A stretch of DNA of 64,000 bases from Aquisphaera giovannonii (GTDB lineage: Bacteria; Planctomycetota; Planctomycetia; Isosphaerales; Isosphaeraceae). Of this stretch, positions 1 to 9,400 are shown piece after piece. The position numbers and the translations under genes were made by a program. How positions within the stretch are numbered: the stretch's first letter is position 1; each line of letters begins with the position of its first letter. The DNA is taken from NCBI RefSeq assembly GCF_008087625.1, contig NZ_CP042997.1, positions 3,162,001 to 3,226,000 on the forward strand, given 5' to 3'. The notes under the pieces are model-generated. The model worked only from the letters and a program-made list of their open reading frames with translations. It ran no database searches and was not told where the DNA came from.

Positions 1-566
1 GTGTACTGATCGAGCGACGGGGTCTTCGAGACCGTGGCAGGCTGCTGGCCGGCCGGCGCCCCGACTGCGACGCCGGCCATGCCCGCGTCGTCCTCCGGCG
101 AACCCTGGACGAGCCGGATCAGGTTCGGCTGGAGCTGCTCCACCTTGATCTTCGCGAGCTCCGGCGCGGAGTCGCGGGCCAGTCGGCCCAGCTCGTCGTC
201 GTCGAGCAGGGCCAGCAGCAGCACGCCCGATCGGATCTGGCGGGACTGATACTGCACCGACGCCAGCACCCAGGCCGCCCGCAGCCACTGCTCGATCTTG
301 TAGGAGAGCGAGGGCGTCCTCTGATTGCCGGTCCGCAGCTTGTTCAGCGCGTTCGTGATCTCGGCCGTCAGGCGGGACGGGTCGACCTCGAAATGCTTCA
401 GGATCCTCGTGACGTCGGTGTCGGGCGGCTCGACGAGCTTGATCAGCCAGTGCTCCGGCTCGACGCTGGGGTTGGTCCTCGACAGGCACAGGCCCGCCGC
501 GGCCTGGAGTGCGTTGAGGCAGGTCTTGTTCAGGGTCTTCACCAGGGCTGACGATTCGACGCCCAT
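1..566 (-). CDS. tssH: T6SS sheath-recycling AAA+ ATPase TssH/ClpV, N-terminal part (runs off the left edge)
   Basis: About 188 residues are visible, starting at the ATG whose first base is 566, and the frame stays open to the window edge. The N-terminus (MGVESSALVKTLNKTCLNAL) followed by the two-repeat helical pattern with VEPEHWLIKL and SGVLLLALLDDDEL matches the Clp N-terminal double repeat of ClpV, the ATPase that disassembles contracted TssB/TssC sheaths in the cytoplasm. The N-domain is followed by a Gly/Ala/Pro linker and the sequence SLDQYT, where the first AAA+ module should begin. The Walker motifs lie outside the window. A generic ClpB/ClpA cannot be excluded from the N-domain alone, but its place in the tss cluster favours ClpV. 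Confidence 0.85.
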   Translation of the reverse strand, partial: MGVESSALVKTLNKTCLNALQAAAGLCLSRTNPSVEPEHWLIKLVEPPDTDVTRILKHFEVDPSRLTAEITNALNKLRTGNQRTPSLSYKIEQWLRAAWVLASVQYQSRQIRSGVLLLALLDDDELGRLARDSAPELAKIKVEQLQPNLIRLVQGSPEDDAGMAGVAVGAPAGQQPATVSKTPSLDQY

Positions 567-734
567 CTGCAACGCTCCTCGAAGTGCCGGGCCCGCTTCC
601 GCATCGAAAGGAATGAGGGGATGTTAAACCCGCGCCCGGCGCGACGCAATCATGCAGAACGGATCCGGCACGGCACGCCGAGATGTCTTGGCCGACAGCC
701 CCTTTCAAGCGATCGCCTATCACCTGACATCCGC

Positions 735-1370
735 TTACGCCCCGGTCGGCCCACGCGAACTGCCGAGAATTCCATGGCCCATCGTTCTCGACCTGAAATC
801 CGCCGCTCGACCCTGCGTCCTCGCGCGGGATCGCCAGACGCGGCAGATCAGAACGATGCCCCCGATGAGCCCGACCAGATAGCTCGCGTCGTGGGCGAAG
901 CGGTCCGCCAGGAAGCGTGAATGCTTCTCCGGGGCAATCGAGGACGCCAGCGGCTCCGTCACGCGAATCCAGCCCGACCGGCCGAGGAGGTAACCGGTCA
1001 CCCCGGCCGCCAGGGCACAGCAGGACATGGTGACGAGTAGCGCGAGGATCGGGCGGACCAGTGAGGACACGTTACGGGCCGGGCGGCTTCCCCCGCGTGC
1101 GGCGACCGCCAGCGGCACTCCCAGAAGCACGCCGACCCACCAGGTGGCGATGATGCCCCAGCCGATCGCCAGCCAGGTCGGGGACTGGGTGGGGAAGACC
1201 GGCGGATGGGCCACCGTGAAGTACTCGATGCAGACTCTTGCGGTGATCTGGTCGTGAAGGATGCCGTAGGCAACGGCGGAGAGCACGCAGAGGACGAGGA
1301 TGCCGCCTGCCTGCATGATCAACTCCCATAGATCGGTCGGGGCGGCCGCCCTGGCCTCGATTTGGGACAT
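735..1370 (-). CDS. four-TM integral membrane protein in the T6SS cluster, function unknown
   Basis: A 211-residue protein. I start it at MSQIEARAAAPTD (first base 1370) because the longer in-frame extension to 1496 is basic, uncharacteristic and overlaps the divergent gene's leader. Four hydrophobic segments can be seen: around GGILVLCVLSAVAYGIL, LAIGWGIIATWWVGVLLGV, PILALLVTMSCCALAAGVTG and ASYLVGLIGGIVLIC. The stretch CIEYFTVAHPPVFPT between the first two resembles a conserved signature of widespread uncharacterised bacterial membrane proteins. It lies directly upstream of tssH on the same strand (168-base gap) and divergently to the lipoprotein gene, so a T6SS envelope role is possible, but nothing in the sequence proves it. 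Confidence 0.68.
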   Translation of the reverse strand: MSQIEARAAAPTDLWELIMQAGGILVLCVLSAVAYGILHDQITARVCIEYFTVAHPPVFPTQSPTWLAIGWGIIATWWVGVLLGVPLAVAARGGSRPARNVSSLVRPILALLVTMSCCALAAGVTGYLLGRSGWIRVTEPLASSIAPEKHSRFLADRFAHDASYLVGLIGGIVLICRVWRSRARTQGRAADFRSRTMGHGILGSSRGPTGA

Positions 1371-1504
1371 GGACGCGGTCCAAAGCTGGATGAACCATGC
1401 GGATTGTATCAAGGATGTCGGCTGCGGCGACGATAAGGAGACGGGAGTTTTCGCATTCCAACTGGGCGGTACACGGCCAAGGGCGCCAGGGGCCACGATT
1501 TCGC

Positions 1505-2773
1505 ATGACGGAGCGGCGGGGCGGGCATAGGCCGTCGGGTACGTGGGCTCGCGGGCTGATCGTCCTGCTCGCGGCGTCCGGCGCTTGCGGCTGCCTGGGG
1601 CCCAAGGCGGTGAAGCTGAGCCGCATCCGGTACAACGAGGCCTACCGGGATACGAACGACGAGCAACTCCTGCTCAACATCGTCCGCCTCCGCTACGCCG
1701 ATTCGCCGGTGTTCATCGACCTGCCGAACATCACCAGCCAGTTCGAGGTGGCAGGGAGCGGAAATTATCAGGGCGGCTATGGCTTCCAGTTCCCCGGCCA
1801 CGTCAACCTCGGCACGGGGACGCTGAGCGCCCGGGATACGCCGACGCTCAGCTATCACCCCCGCGAGGGCCGCGAGATCGCCCGCGCCCTGCTGACGCCG
1901 CTCACCGCCGACTTCTTCAGCCTGGTGACGATCGGCGCGAACACCGAGCAGATCCTGATGCTGACGATCAACGACTTCAACGACGTCCGGAACGCCCCCC
2001 AGGCGACGGTCCTGCATCCCCGCACCCCGGACGAGAACGCCCGGTTCCGGCAGGGGGCCCATCTGCTGGCTTCGCTGATCGAACGGGACGCCGCCGAGTT
2101 GCTCATCGGGACGACGGAGGAGGACGAAGACTCCTCGGAACCGGTGCCCGCCGGATCGATCCGGGGTTCCGACCTGCTGAACGCGGCCAAGGACGGCTAT
2201 GTCTTCCGCGCCCGGGGGGGCGACAGGGTGACGCTCGTGAAGCGGGAGCGGGGCCTCGTCCTCAAGGTCCGCCCCCAGTACGTCAACTCCCCGGAGATGC
2301 TTGCGCTCGCGGAAGTCTTCCGATTCCGCCCGGGCCGGCGGATCTATCGCATCAAGTCCGAGCTCACCGCCGATGCCACCACGCGGATGCCGGGCCCGCT
2401 GGGCGACGAGTCGGACACGATCTACCTGAACCTCCGGTCGGTCCTCCAGGTGCTCACGTTCCTGTCCAAGGGGGTCTGCGTGCCGGCGGAGCACGTGGAG
2501 AACGGAATCGCGCCGAGCACGCCCGGGCCCGACGGCCGCCCATTCGATTGGACGGGCATCACGCGGGGATTCTTCTTCGTCCATTCGGACAGGCACCGTC
2601 CGAAGCACGCGGAGGTCGAGGTCTCGTATCGCGGCTACTGGTTCTACATCGCGCCGAACGACGTGGCCTCGCGGGCCTCGCTCGCGATCCTGGAGATGCT
2701 CTTCGCCCTCGAGGAATCGGAGGAGAAGCCGGGCGGCCCCCTGTTGACGCTCCCCGTCAGCGGGGGCGGTTAG
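1505..2773 (+). CDS. outer-membrane-type lipoprotein next to T6SS genes, function unknown
   Basis: A 422-residue protein starting at MTERRGGHRPSG. This start places a lipoprotein signal (positively charged n-region, GLIVLLAASGACGC) at the N-terminus; the longer ORF from 1397 would bury it. The mature region begins KLSRIRYNEAYRDTNDEQ and continues LLLNIVRLRYADSPVF, a signature I associate with a broadly distributed family of uncharacterised lipoproteins. A Glu/Asp-rich loop occurs near residues 198-208. No enzymatic motif is seen. It is transcribed away from the 4-TM gene (134-base divergent gap) and in the same direction as the WD40 gene 188 bases downstream. TssJ is the usual T6SS outer-membrane lipoprotein, but this protein is more than twice TssJ's size and shows no clear similarity, so equating them would be speculation. 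Confidence 0.8.
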   Translation: MTERRGGHRPSGTWARGLIVLLAASGACGCLGPKAVKLSRIRYNEAYRDTNDEQLLLNIVRLRYADSPVFIDLPNITSQFEVAGSGNYQGGYGFQFPGHVNLGTGTLSARDTPTLSYHPREGREIARALLTPLTADFFSLVTIGANTEQILMLTINDFNDVRNAPQATVLHPRTPDENARFRQGAHLLASLIERDAAELLIGTTEEDEDSSEPVPAGSIRGSDLLNAAKDGYVFRARGGDRVTLVKRERGLVLKVRPQYVNSPEMLALAEVFRFRPGRRIYRIKSELTADATTRMPGPLGDESDTIYLNLRSVLQVLTFLSKGVCVPAEHVENGIAPSTPGPDGRPFDWTGITRGFFFVHSDRHRPKHAEVEVSYRGYWFYIAPNDVASRASLAILEMLFALEESEEKPGGPLLTLPVSGGG

Positions 2774-2961
2774 GCGGGCGGACGTCATCGATGACGCCGA
2801 ATCGCCCCGGTGCATGTCACAAATCCTTCCGGAGCGAGTGAATCTCGGTCATGATGGAGCCTTCATGGCCGGAGGCAACCCGGCTGGCGTCTTCTCGTCC
2901 ATCCGCCCTCCGCGATGCCGCCCGCCGCGACGCGGGCCGCAGGCCAACCAGGAGCACGACG

Positions 2962-5900
2962 ATGCGCCGCGGCGAATTCGCGAGAAGTTCCAGCCGGTCC
3001 CTCGCCCTGCGGCCGCTCCCCACCCTCGCAACCCTCGCCTGCCTGATGCTCGTCCTGGCGGGCATCCCGGCCCGGGCGCAGGACGAGGTGAGGAACTACC
3101 GGAAGCCGGTGCTCGTGGTGGACACCGGGGGCCACCACGCCCGGGTCCGCAGCATCGTCTGGCAGGACGACGCCACGCTGCTCTCCGGCGGCGAGGACAA
3201 GACCGTCAAGGTCTGGGACCTGCAGGACAAGCCGAGACTGGCCAGGACGCTACGGCCGATGATCTGGCGGGGGACCGCCGGGACGATCTATGCGATGGCG
3301 ATCGGACGCCCGGACGCCCAGGGCCAGTCGTACCTCGCCGTGGGGGGCATCGGCGTCGAGGCCCGGCGTGGCGACATGACGATCTTCCGCTTCCCGGGCT
3401 CGTCCGGGCAAGGGGGCGAGGCGCGGATCCCCACCGGCGAGGTGTTCAGGCGGCTCATGCCGCCGGCAGAGGACCAGCCGGCGGCCCGCGGTCACGTCAA
3501 TACGGTGCTCGGCCTCGCCTTCGACCCGGCCGGCACGACCATGGCGTCGGCCAGCTCGGACGGCACGGCGATCCTCTGGGACGTGCCGGCGTTCACGCCC
3601 CGGGCCGTCCTCTCCGGCCACGCGGGCCAGGTGCGGGGGGTCGCATTCAGCCCCGACGGCCGGCGCGTCGTCACGGCGGGTGCGGACGGCACGACGCGAC
3701 TCTGGGACGCGGCGAACGGGGCCGCCCTGGATCGCTATCCCGCCGCCGCCGGCCCGGTCCCGATCAACGCGGTGGCCTTCGGGCCGTCCATCGCCATCGG
3801 CCGCGAGTCCGGCGATCTCTTCCGGTTCGACGCCCGCAGTTTGACCCAGTTCCCGATCGCGCAGATCCCCGTGCAGCCCGGCCGAGGGCCGATCGAGTCC
3901 CTCGCCCTCTCCCCGGACGGGACGCGGATGGCCGTCTGCATCAAGGCGGACCGGGCGGACCCCATTGACCCGATCGGGATGGCCTCGGTGGTCGAGGTCC
4001 GCCAGATGCCGGGCGGCGAGGTGCTTCGATCGTACAACGTCGCCGGGCAGGTGCTCGCCTGCGCGTTCAGCCCATCCGGCCGGAGGCTGGCTTACGCGGG
4101 CGGGCACACCATGTCCGTCTTCGTCCGCGACATGACCCGGCTCGACGATCCGCCGATCGAGCTGAAGGGCAACGGCAGCACGCCCTTCGACCTGGCCTTC
4201 ACGGCGGACGGCGGATCGATCACGTTCGCCCGAGGTCGGGGCGCCCCGAACGCTCCCCCCGCCCGGGAGGCCTTCGACCTGGCCCGCCGGGTCACCCGCC
4301 GCCCCGGCGGCCAGGAGCAACTCCGTCCGGCTATCGCGACGCTCGACGGCTGGAGCATCCGCGGAGACCTCGGCCGGTTCGTCCTGGAGGCCGTGAACCG
4401 GGACGGGCGGACTTCACGCCTCTTGCTGAATCCGGCGACGGAGCGCAACTGGTGGTGCTCGACGATGGTCCCGCCCGGGCCCGGGCATCCCAGGCCCACG
4501 GTCGCCGTCGGCTGCGAGGGGGGCGTCGCGGTCTTCGACCTCGCGACCGGGGAGCGGACGCGTTTCTTCGCCGCGCACAGCAGCCCGGTGGTGTCCGTCG
4601 TGCCCTCGCCGGACGGCAAGTGGCTGGCGAGCAGCTCCGTGGACCAGACGATCCAGCTTTATCCGCTCGAGGGTTGCGACGTGCGCCCGGCCCTGGGCGC
4701 CGTGTTCGTGCCTCGGCCCGACGGCACGTGGACCGTGTCCGAGGTCCAGCCCAGGGGCTTCGCCGCCGGGTTCGGCCTGAAGCCGGGGGACGTTGTCACA
4801 AGGATCGGGATCGAGCGGCGGCCCGCGCCGGCGGCCTACAGCAAGCCCGGGGAGATCGGCGCGTTCCTGGATCGGGCACGCGACGCGTCCCCGTCGCTAG
4901 ATGTCATCGCCTTCGAGGTGCGCAGGAAGCTCCTGCTGCCCGCCCCGCTCGGCGTGGTCGAGGTCGATATGCCGCGTCGGGGGACGAGCAAGCGCAACTC
5001 GGCCGCGATGTCGTTGATCGTCGGCACGGATCGGGAATGGGTCTTCTGGACGCCTCAAGGGTTCTACGACACGTCGATCGCCGGGGATGCCCGCCACCTC
5101 GGCTGGCACATCAATCCGGACTACCGGGCCAGCCGTTCCACCGACTTCGTCCCGATCGCCACCTATGCGGCGACCATGCTCCAGCCGAGGGTCCTGGAGC
5201 AGCTCTGGCAGCTCGCCAGCATCGACCGGGCGGCCGCGGCGCTGGGTATGCCGGCCGGGCTGCCGACGTTCGACCTCCTGGCCTTCGAGAGGCAACCGCC
5301 CCGGATCGTGTTCTCTCCCATCCAGGGCGGCCTACGCCTCCCCGCGCCGGGCATCCTGTGGAAGCTCGACAACGCGGAGGCCCGCCTCGAGGTGACGATC
5401 AGCACGCCCGAGTGGTCCCGGGTCACGTCCCGGCGGGTCATCGTCGACGGGCAGCCACTGACCCTGCCGCCGGCCCCGCCGAGTTCGCTGGTGCGGGAGT
5501 CCATCCCCGTGCGGCTGCAGCCCATGCGAAGGATCCGGCTGGCGGTCGAGGCCACCAGCGTGGACCAGACCCGGCGTTCGGACTTCGTGGACATGATCTA
5601 CATCCCGCCGGCCCCCCCGCCGCCGACCGCGAGGCCCGGTCGGCTCATCGTGCTGGCGCTCGGCAACGACCGATCGAACAACCCCGCGATCCTCCCGCCG
5701 GTTCCGTTCGCGGACCGCGACGCCTCGGCCCTCGCCGGAGCGATGGCCCGGCACCTGGTCACCCGCGACGGCACGCCCTTCGAACAGGCGGGCCGGGGGG
5801 ACGTGGCCGTGCTGACGGGCGCCGAGGCCGATGCGGGTCTGGTCGGCAAGTTTCTCCGGCGGCTGGACCATCTGGTCAACGAGAAGCAGCTCCGGCCCGA

Positions 5901-6402
5901 GGACGTCGTCGCGGTGGTCGTGGCGTCCCACGTGCTGAATTTCGACGGCGATTCGCACATCACCCTCGCGAATAGCGTGGTGAATGGGGATGGGCGAATC
6001 CAGCCGTCGATCCCGGCGCGGGAGCTTTCGGAGTTGCTCGGACGCGTCGCGGACTACGGCTGCCGGGTCGTCGCGCTCGTGGACGGCGTCCACGAGCTGC
6101 CGGCGGGCACCCTCAAATCCAACATCAAGGACTGGGTGCGGGACCTGAGGGACAACCGCGGCGTGATCTGCGCCGTGGCCTCCAAGGACGGCCCGAGTGA
6201 CGTCCGGCGGGTCGAAAGGCAGGGCATCTTCGCGAGCGGAGTCCTCTCCGGCCTGCAAGGCTCGGGCACGGAGCCATTCACGCTCGAGGACTTCCGCCTC
6301 CGCCTCGTCCAGCAGGTGAGCGACCTCAGCGAGCGGGTGCAGGAGGCCGACGTCTTCTATCCGATCGCCGTCGATCCCCAGGCCCTCTTCGGGCGACCGT
6401 AG
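2962..6402 (+). CDS. secreted WD40-repeat protein with PDZ-like and degenerate caspase (C14-fold) domain
   Basis: A 1146-residue protein starting at MRRGEFARSS, preceded by AGGAG seven bases upstream. It carries a signal peptide (hydrophobic LATLACLMLVLAGIPARA, probable cleavage after ARA). Residues from about 45 to 590 hold WD40 repeats (VKVWDLQDK, AILWDVPAF, TRLWDAANG and others). A PDZ-like segment follows (VQPRGFAAGFGLKPGDVV), then a conserved linker (EWVFWTPQGFYDTSIAGDA), a beta-rich part, and from about residue 915 a caspase-like fold beginning RLIVLALGNDRS. The His position is kept (H990 in VVASHV), but the Cys position reads LVDGVHE, with Val1043 where LDACHS-type families have Cys. 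Proteolytic activity is therefore unlikely; a scaffold or regulatory role is inferred. It lies on the opposite strand to the surrounding tss genes. Confidence 0.85.
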   Translation: MRRGEFARSSSRSLALRPLPTLATLACLMLVLAGIPARAQDEVRNYRKPVLVVDTGGHHARVRSIVWQDDATLLSGGEDKTVKVWDLQDKPRLARTLRPMIWRGTAGTIYAMAIGRPDAQGQSYLAVGGIGVEARRGDMTIFRFPGSSGQGGEARIPTGEVFRRLMPPAEDQPAARGHVNTVLGLAFDPAGTTMASASSDGTAILWDVPAFTPRAVLSGHAGQVRGVAFSPDGRRVVTAGADGTTRLWDAANGAALDRYPAAAGPVPINAVAFGPSIAIGRESGDLFRFDARSLTQFPIAQIPVQPGRGPIESLALSPDGTRMAVCIKADRADPIDPIGMASVVEVRQMPGGEVLRSYNVAGQVLACAFSPSGRRLAYAGGHTMSVFVRDMTRLDDPPIELKGNGSTPFDLAFTADGGSITFARGRGAPNAPPAREAFDLARRVTRRPGGQEQLRPAIATLDGWSIRGDLGRFVLEAVNRDGRTSRLLLNPATERNWWCSTMVPPGPGHPRPTVAVGCEGGVAVFDLATGERTRFFAAHSSPVVSVVPSPDGKWLASSSVDQTIQLYPLEGCDVRPALGAVFVPRPDGTWTVSEVQPRGFAAGFGLKPGDVVTRIGIERRPAPAAYSKPGEIGAFLDRARDASPSLDVIAFEVRRKLLLPAPLGVVEVDMPRRGTSKRNSAAMSLIVGTDREWVFWTPQGFYDTSIAGDARHLGWHINPDYRASRSTDFVPIATYAATMLQPRVLEQLWQLASIDRAAAALGMPAGLPTFDLLAFERQPPRIVFSPIQGGLRLPAPGILWKLDNAEARLEVTISTPEWSRVTSRRVIVDGQPLTLPPAPPSSLVRESIPVRLQPMRRIRLAVEATSVDQTRRSDFVDMIYIPPAPPPPTARPGRLIVLALGNDRSNNPAILPPVPFADRDASALAGAMARHLVTRDGTPFEQAGRGDVAVLTGAEADAGLVGKFLRRLDHLVNEKQLRPEDVVAVVVASHVLNFDGDSHITLANSVVNGDGRIQPSIPARELSELLGRVADYGCRVVALVDGVHELPAGTLKSNIKDWVRDLRDNRGVICAVASKDGPSDVRRVERQGIFASGVLSGLQGSGTEPFTLEDFRLRLVQQVSDLSERVQEADVFYPIAVDPQALFGRP

Positions 6403-6458
6403 GGCGCGGGCGTGGCGTTCACGGCCCGCAGCCCGCCGTTGGAGTCCGGGACCGGGCC

Positions 6459-9400
6459 CTACTGGCCGCCCCCCGGGGCCTTCGCGGGCGCCGGCCGGCC
6501 CAACGGCACGAGCGGGAACGGGGCGCCGAAGCTCTGGAGCAGCGGATTCTGGACCAGCCGCAGCGGGTCCGTCCTGGGCCGGCCGGCCGGCAGCGAGGCC
6601 TCGCGCGTCGCCACGATCTGGGGAAAGACGCGAGAGATCTCCTTGATGTGATCGTCCACGAACGTCATCAGCTCGTCCGTGCTGAGGACCTCGTCGCCGT
6701 TCCGGTCGGCGTTGGCGGGCAATCGCAGCTTCCGGATCTCGTCCGGATCGTCGGCCGGGTCGATCTCGCCGAGTCCCCGGAGCAGGGTGTACGTGAACAG
6801 CCCGTGCCGCAGGGGATCGACCTCGAAGGCGGGCTCGTTGCGGCGGGCCGCCAGGAGGTAGGTCGTGCGCGACTTCCGGTTCTGGATCTCCATCCATTTC
6901 TGGATCTGGACCACCTGGGGGTCGTTGAGGATCGACTGGGCCTGGCAGGCATCCACGACGACCAGCCGGTCCAGCGCATTGAGCCGCGCGAGGTTCAGGG
7001 CGATGGACGAATAGGGCAGGACGGCGTCCGGGTCGAGTGGCGCGTCGCCCAGTGACTTGGGGGCGTCTCCCCGCATGGCGACGAGCTCCGGCTCCTCCTC
7101 GGGGAACGGGTACTTCGGCAGCAGCAGGCAGAAGCGGTCCTTCTCGAAGACGCCCGTGTGGCCGGCCAGGAAGACGACGACCTTGTCCTGGGGCCGGTCC
7201 GCCACGGCGATGGCGACGTCGTCGAAGGCGGCCTCGACCCCGTCCGGGGTGACCTTGTCATCGGGGAGGAAGGTGCGTATCCCCGGCTTGCCGGCCGAGT
7301 CGATGCCCCTCTGCCGGAGCACCTCCGCGATGCTCTGCGCGTCCGTCCGCGCGTACTTCAACTGACGACGCCGGTAATCGCCCACTCCCAGTGCGATGAC
7401 GTGGACTCGGCCCGGGTCCGCCGGCCCGTCGAAGACGAGCCGCACCGGGTCGGAGACGCTCGGGTAGACGCCCCCGCGGCTGGCGGCGACGTTGAAGCGG
7501 TTCTCGCCCTTGACCAGGCGCACTTCCACCGTGAAGTGATCGGGGATCTTCTTCGAGCGATCCAGCCCCGTCGGGATCGGCCGATCGTTGTGGTACAGGA
7601 CGACGTCGCTCCAGGGGCCCTCGCCGAGGGTGACCTGCAGGGTCGTCTTCTCGAGCGAGGGATCCGGCCTCGAGGGCTCGAGGATCGAGACCGGCGTCGC
7701 TTCATCGAGCGGCTCGGCCCGAGGCGCCTGGCCCACGAGCAGCGATTCTCCGAGGCCGAACCGGTAGTTCGTCTCCTCGTAGCGCTCCATCGAATCCACG
7801 CGGGAACCGCGGCGGAACTGGACGAGCCTCTGGCCGCCGGTCGAGGCGTCGAAGAACCCGTCGGGCGTGTAGAAGACCCACTCCACGGCCGGCTCGGGCC
7901 CGCCCTTCGCCGCGGCCTTCGGCACGCTCGCCGTGAACGTCCCCCAGAGGGACTTCTCCTTGAGGTCCCAGAATCGCACCGTCGTGTCGTCGCTGGCGCT
8001 GATGAGGACCGGCGTGCCCGGCCAGGCGGCGAGACCGTTGACCTGCTCGAGATGATGCGGCCGCAGGGCGTTCAGGTCGTCGATGGCGGCGGGCTCGCCG
8101 TCCACCTTGCCGAGCCAGATCGAAGTCCCGTCGCCGCCCGCCGCCAGCTTCGCCCCCCCATCGACGAACGCCAGCGCCGAGGCCCTGCCGGTGAAGAAGA
8201 GCTCGACCAGGCGGGGGACTTCCAGCCTGGCCTTGCCCCCCTCCCAGCTCCAGAGGTCCACCTGCCCATCCTGCCGCCCCGTCGCGAGCTGGTTCCGGCC
8301 CGGTCGTATCGCCACGCACGTCACCTTCGCGGTGCCCGCGTTCGGATCCTCGAAGACGAACTCCGGGGCGTTTATCTCGCCCGGCTCGGCCAGGTTCCAG
8401 AGCCTCGCCGAGGACGCGTTCCCCCCGGTCGCGATCCGCTTGCCGTCCGTCGAGAAGTCGATCGAGACGACCGGCCCATCCAGCTTGCGGATCCAGTTCC
8501 TCAGCTCGCCCGACTGCGCGTCCCAGACGCACACGAGCGGCGGCTGGCCGGGATTGGCGGTCGCGGCGACAGACTTCCGGTCGGGGCTGACGATGACCCC
8601 CTCGAACATCATCCTGGGCGGGATCGAGTACGCCCCGCGGGCGCGGGCGAAATGCCCCGTATCGAGGTCGAATCGGGACCGGTCGCGATCCCTCCGGACG
8701 CGGACCAGCTTGCCCGCGGCGGCCCTGTTCGCGGACGCCCCCGCGAGCACCATCACGTCGTCGTCCACGATCGCCCCCGACTTCCAGGGGCCGGGGACGC
8801 GGCGGCAGACGCGTTCTTTCAGGTCCCAGAGCATGGCCCCGGTCGTCTCCGCGATGACCAGCAGGGAACGCCGCGAGGCGCTGGCTGTGACCTGCGTGAC
8901 CTTCCCGCTGCTCGCCGGGATCGACCAGGAGCGCGCGGCAATCCCCCGGTCCGAGGGCTCGACCTGGATCGCCGCGACCCGGCCATCCTGGCCCCCGACG
9001 ATCAGCAGGTCCCCGTCGCCCGAGAGGGCCACGACCGCCGCCTTCGCCTCGTTGTCGGAGTGGACCAGCCGGGGGGCCTCCCCGCCATCCAACCTCCAGA
9101 CGCGGACGGCACCAGTGCCGGCTTCGGCGGCCGCGAGGTAGCGTCCGTTCGCCGAGAGGCACGTCGACGCGACCGTTCGATCGACCAGCTCGACGACATG
9201 ACGCCCGGCCTCACCGCGCGCCGGGGAGGCGAGTTGAAGGCCGCGGCCGTCGCCGATCAGGAGCCAGCCGGTCGAGGACGGGCGGAGCAGCCCTATCTCC
9301 TCCTTGCGGACCTCCAGCCGCTCACGCCCGTTGCTCGCGAGGTCGATGAGGAGGACGCGTCCGGGCGCATCGCCCACGGCCAGGGTCCTTCCGCCGGGGT

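Noticed and set aside
1409-2815. 468-residue minus-strand frame
   Set aside because: Antisense to the lipoprotein gene, no family likeness and no signal for translation.
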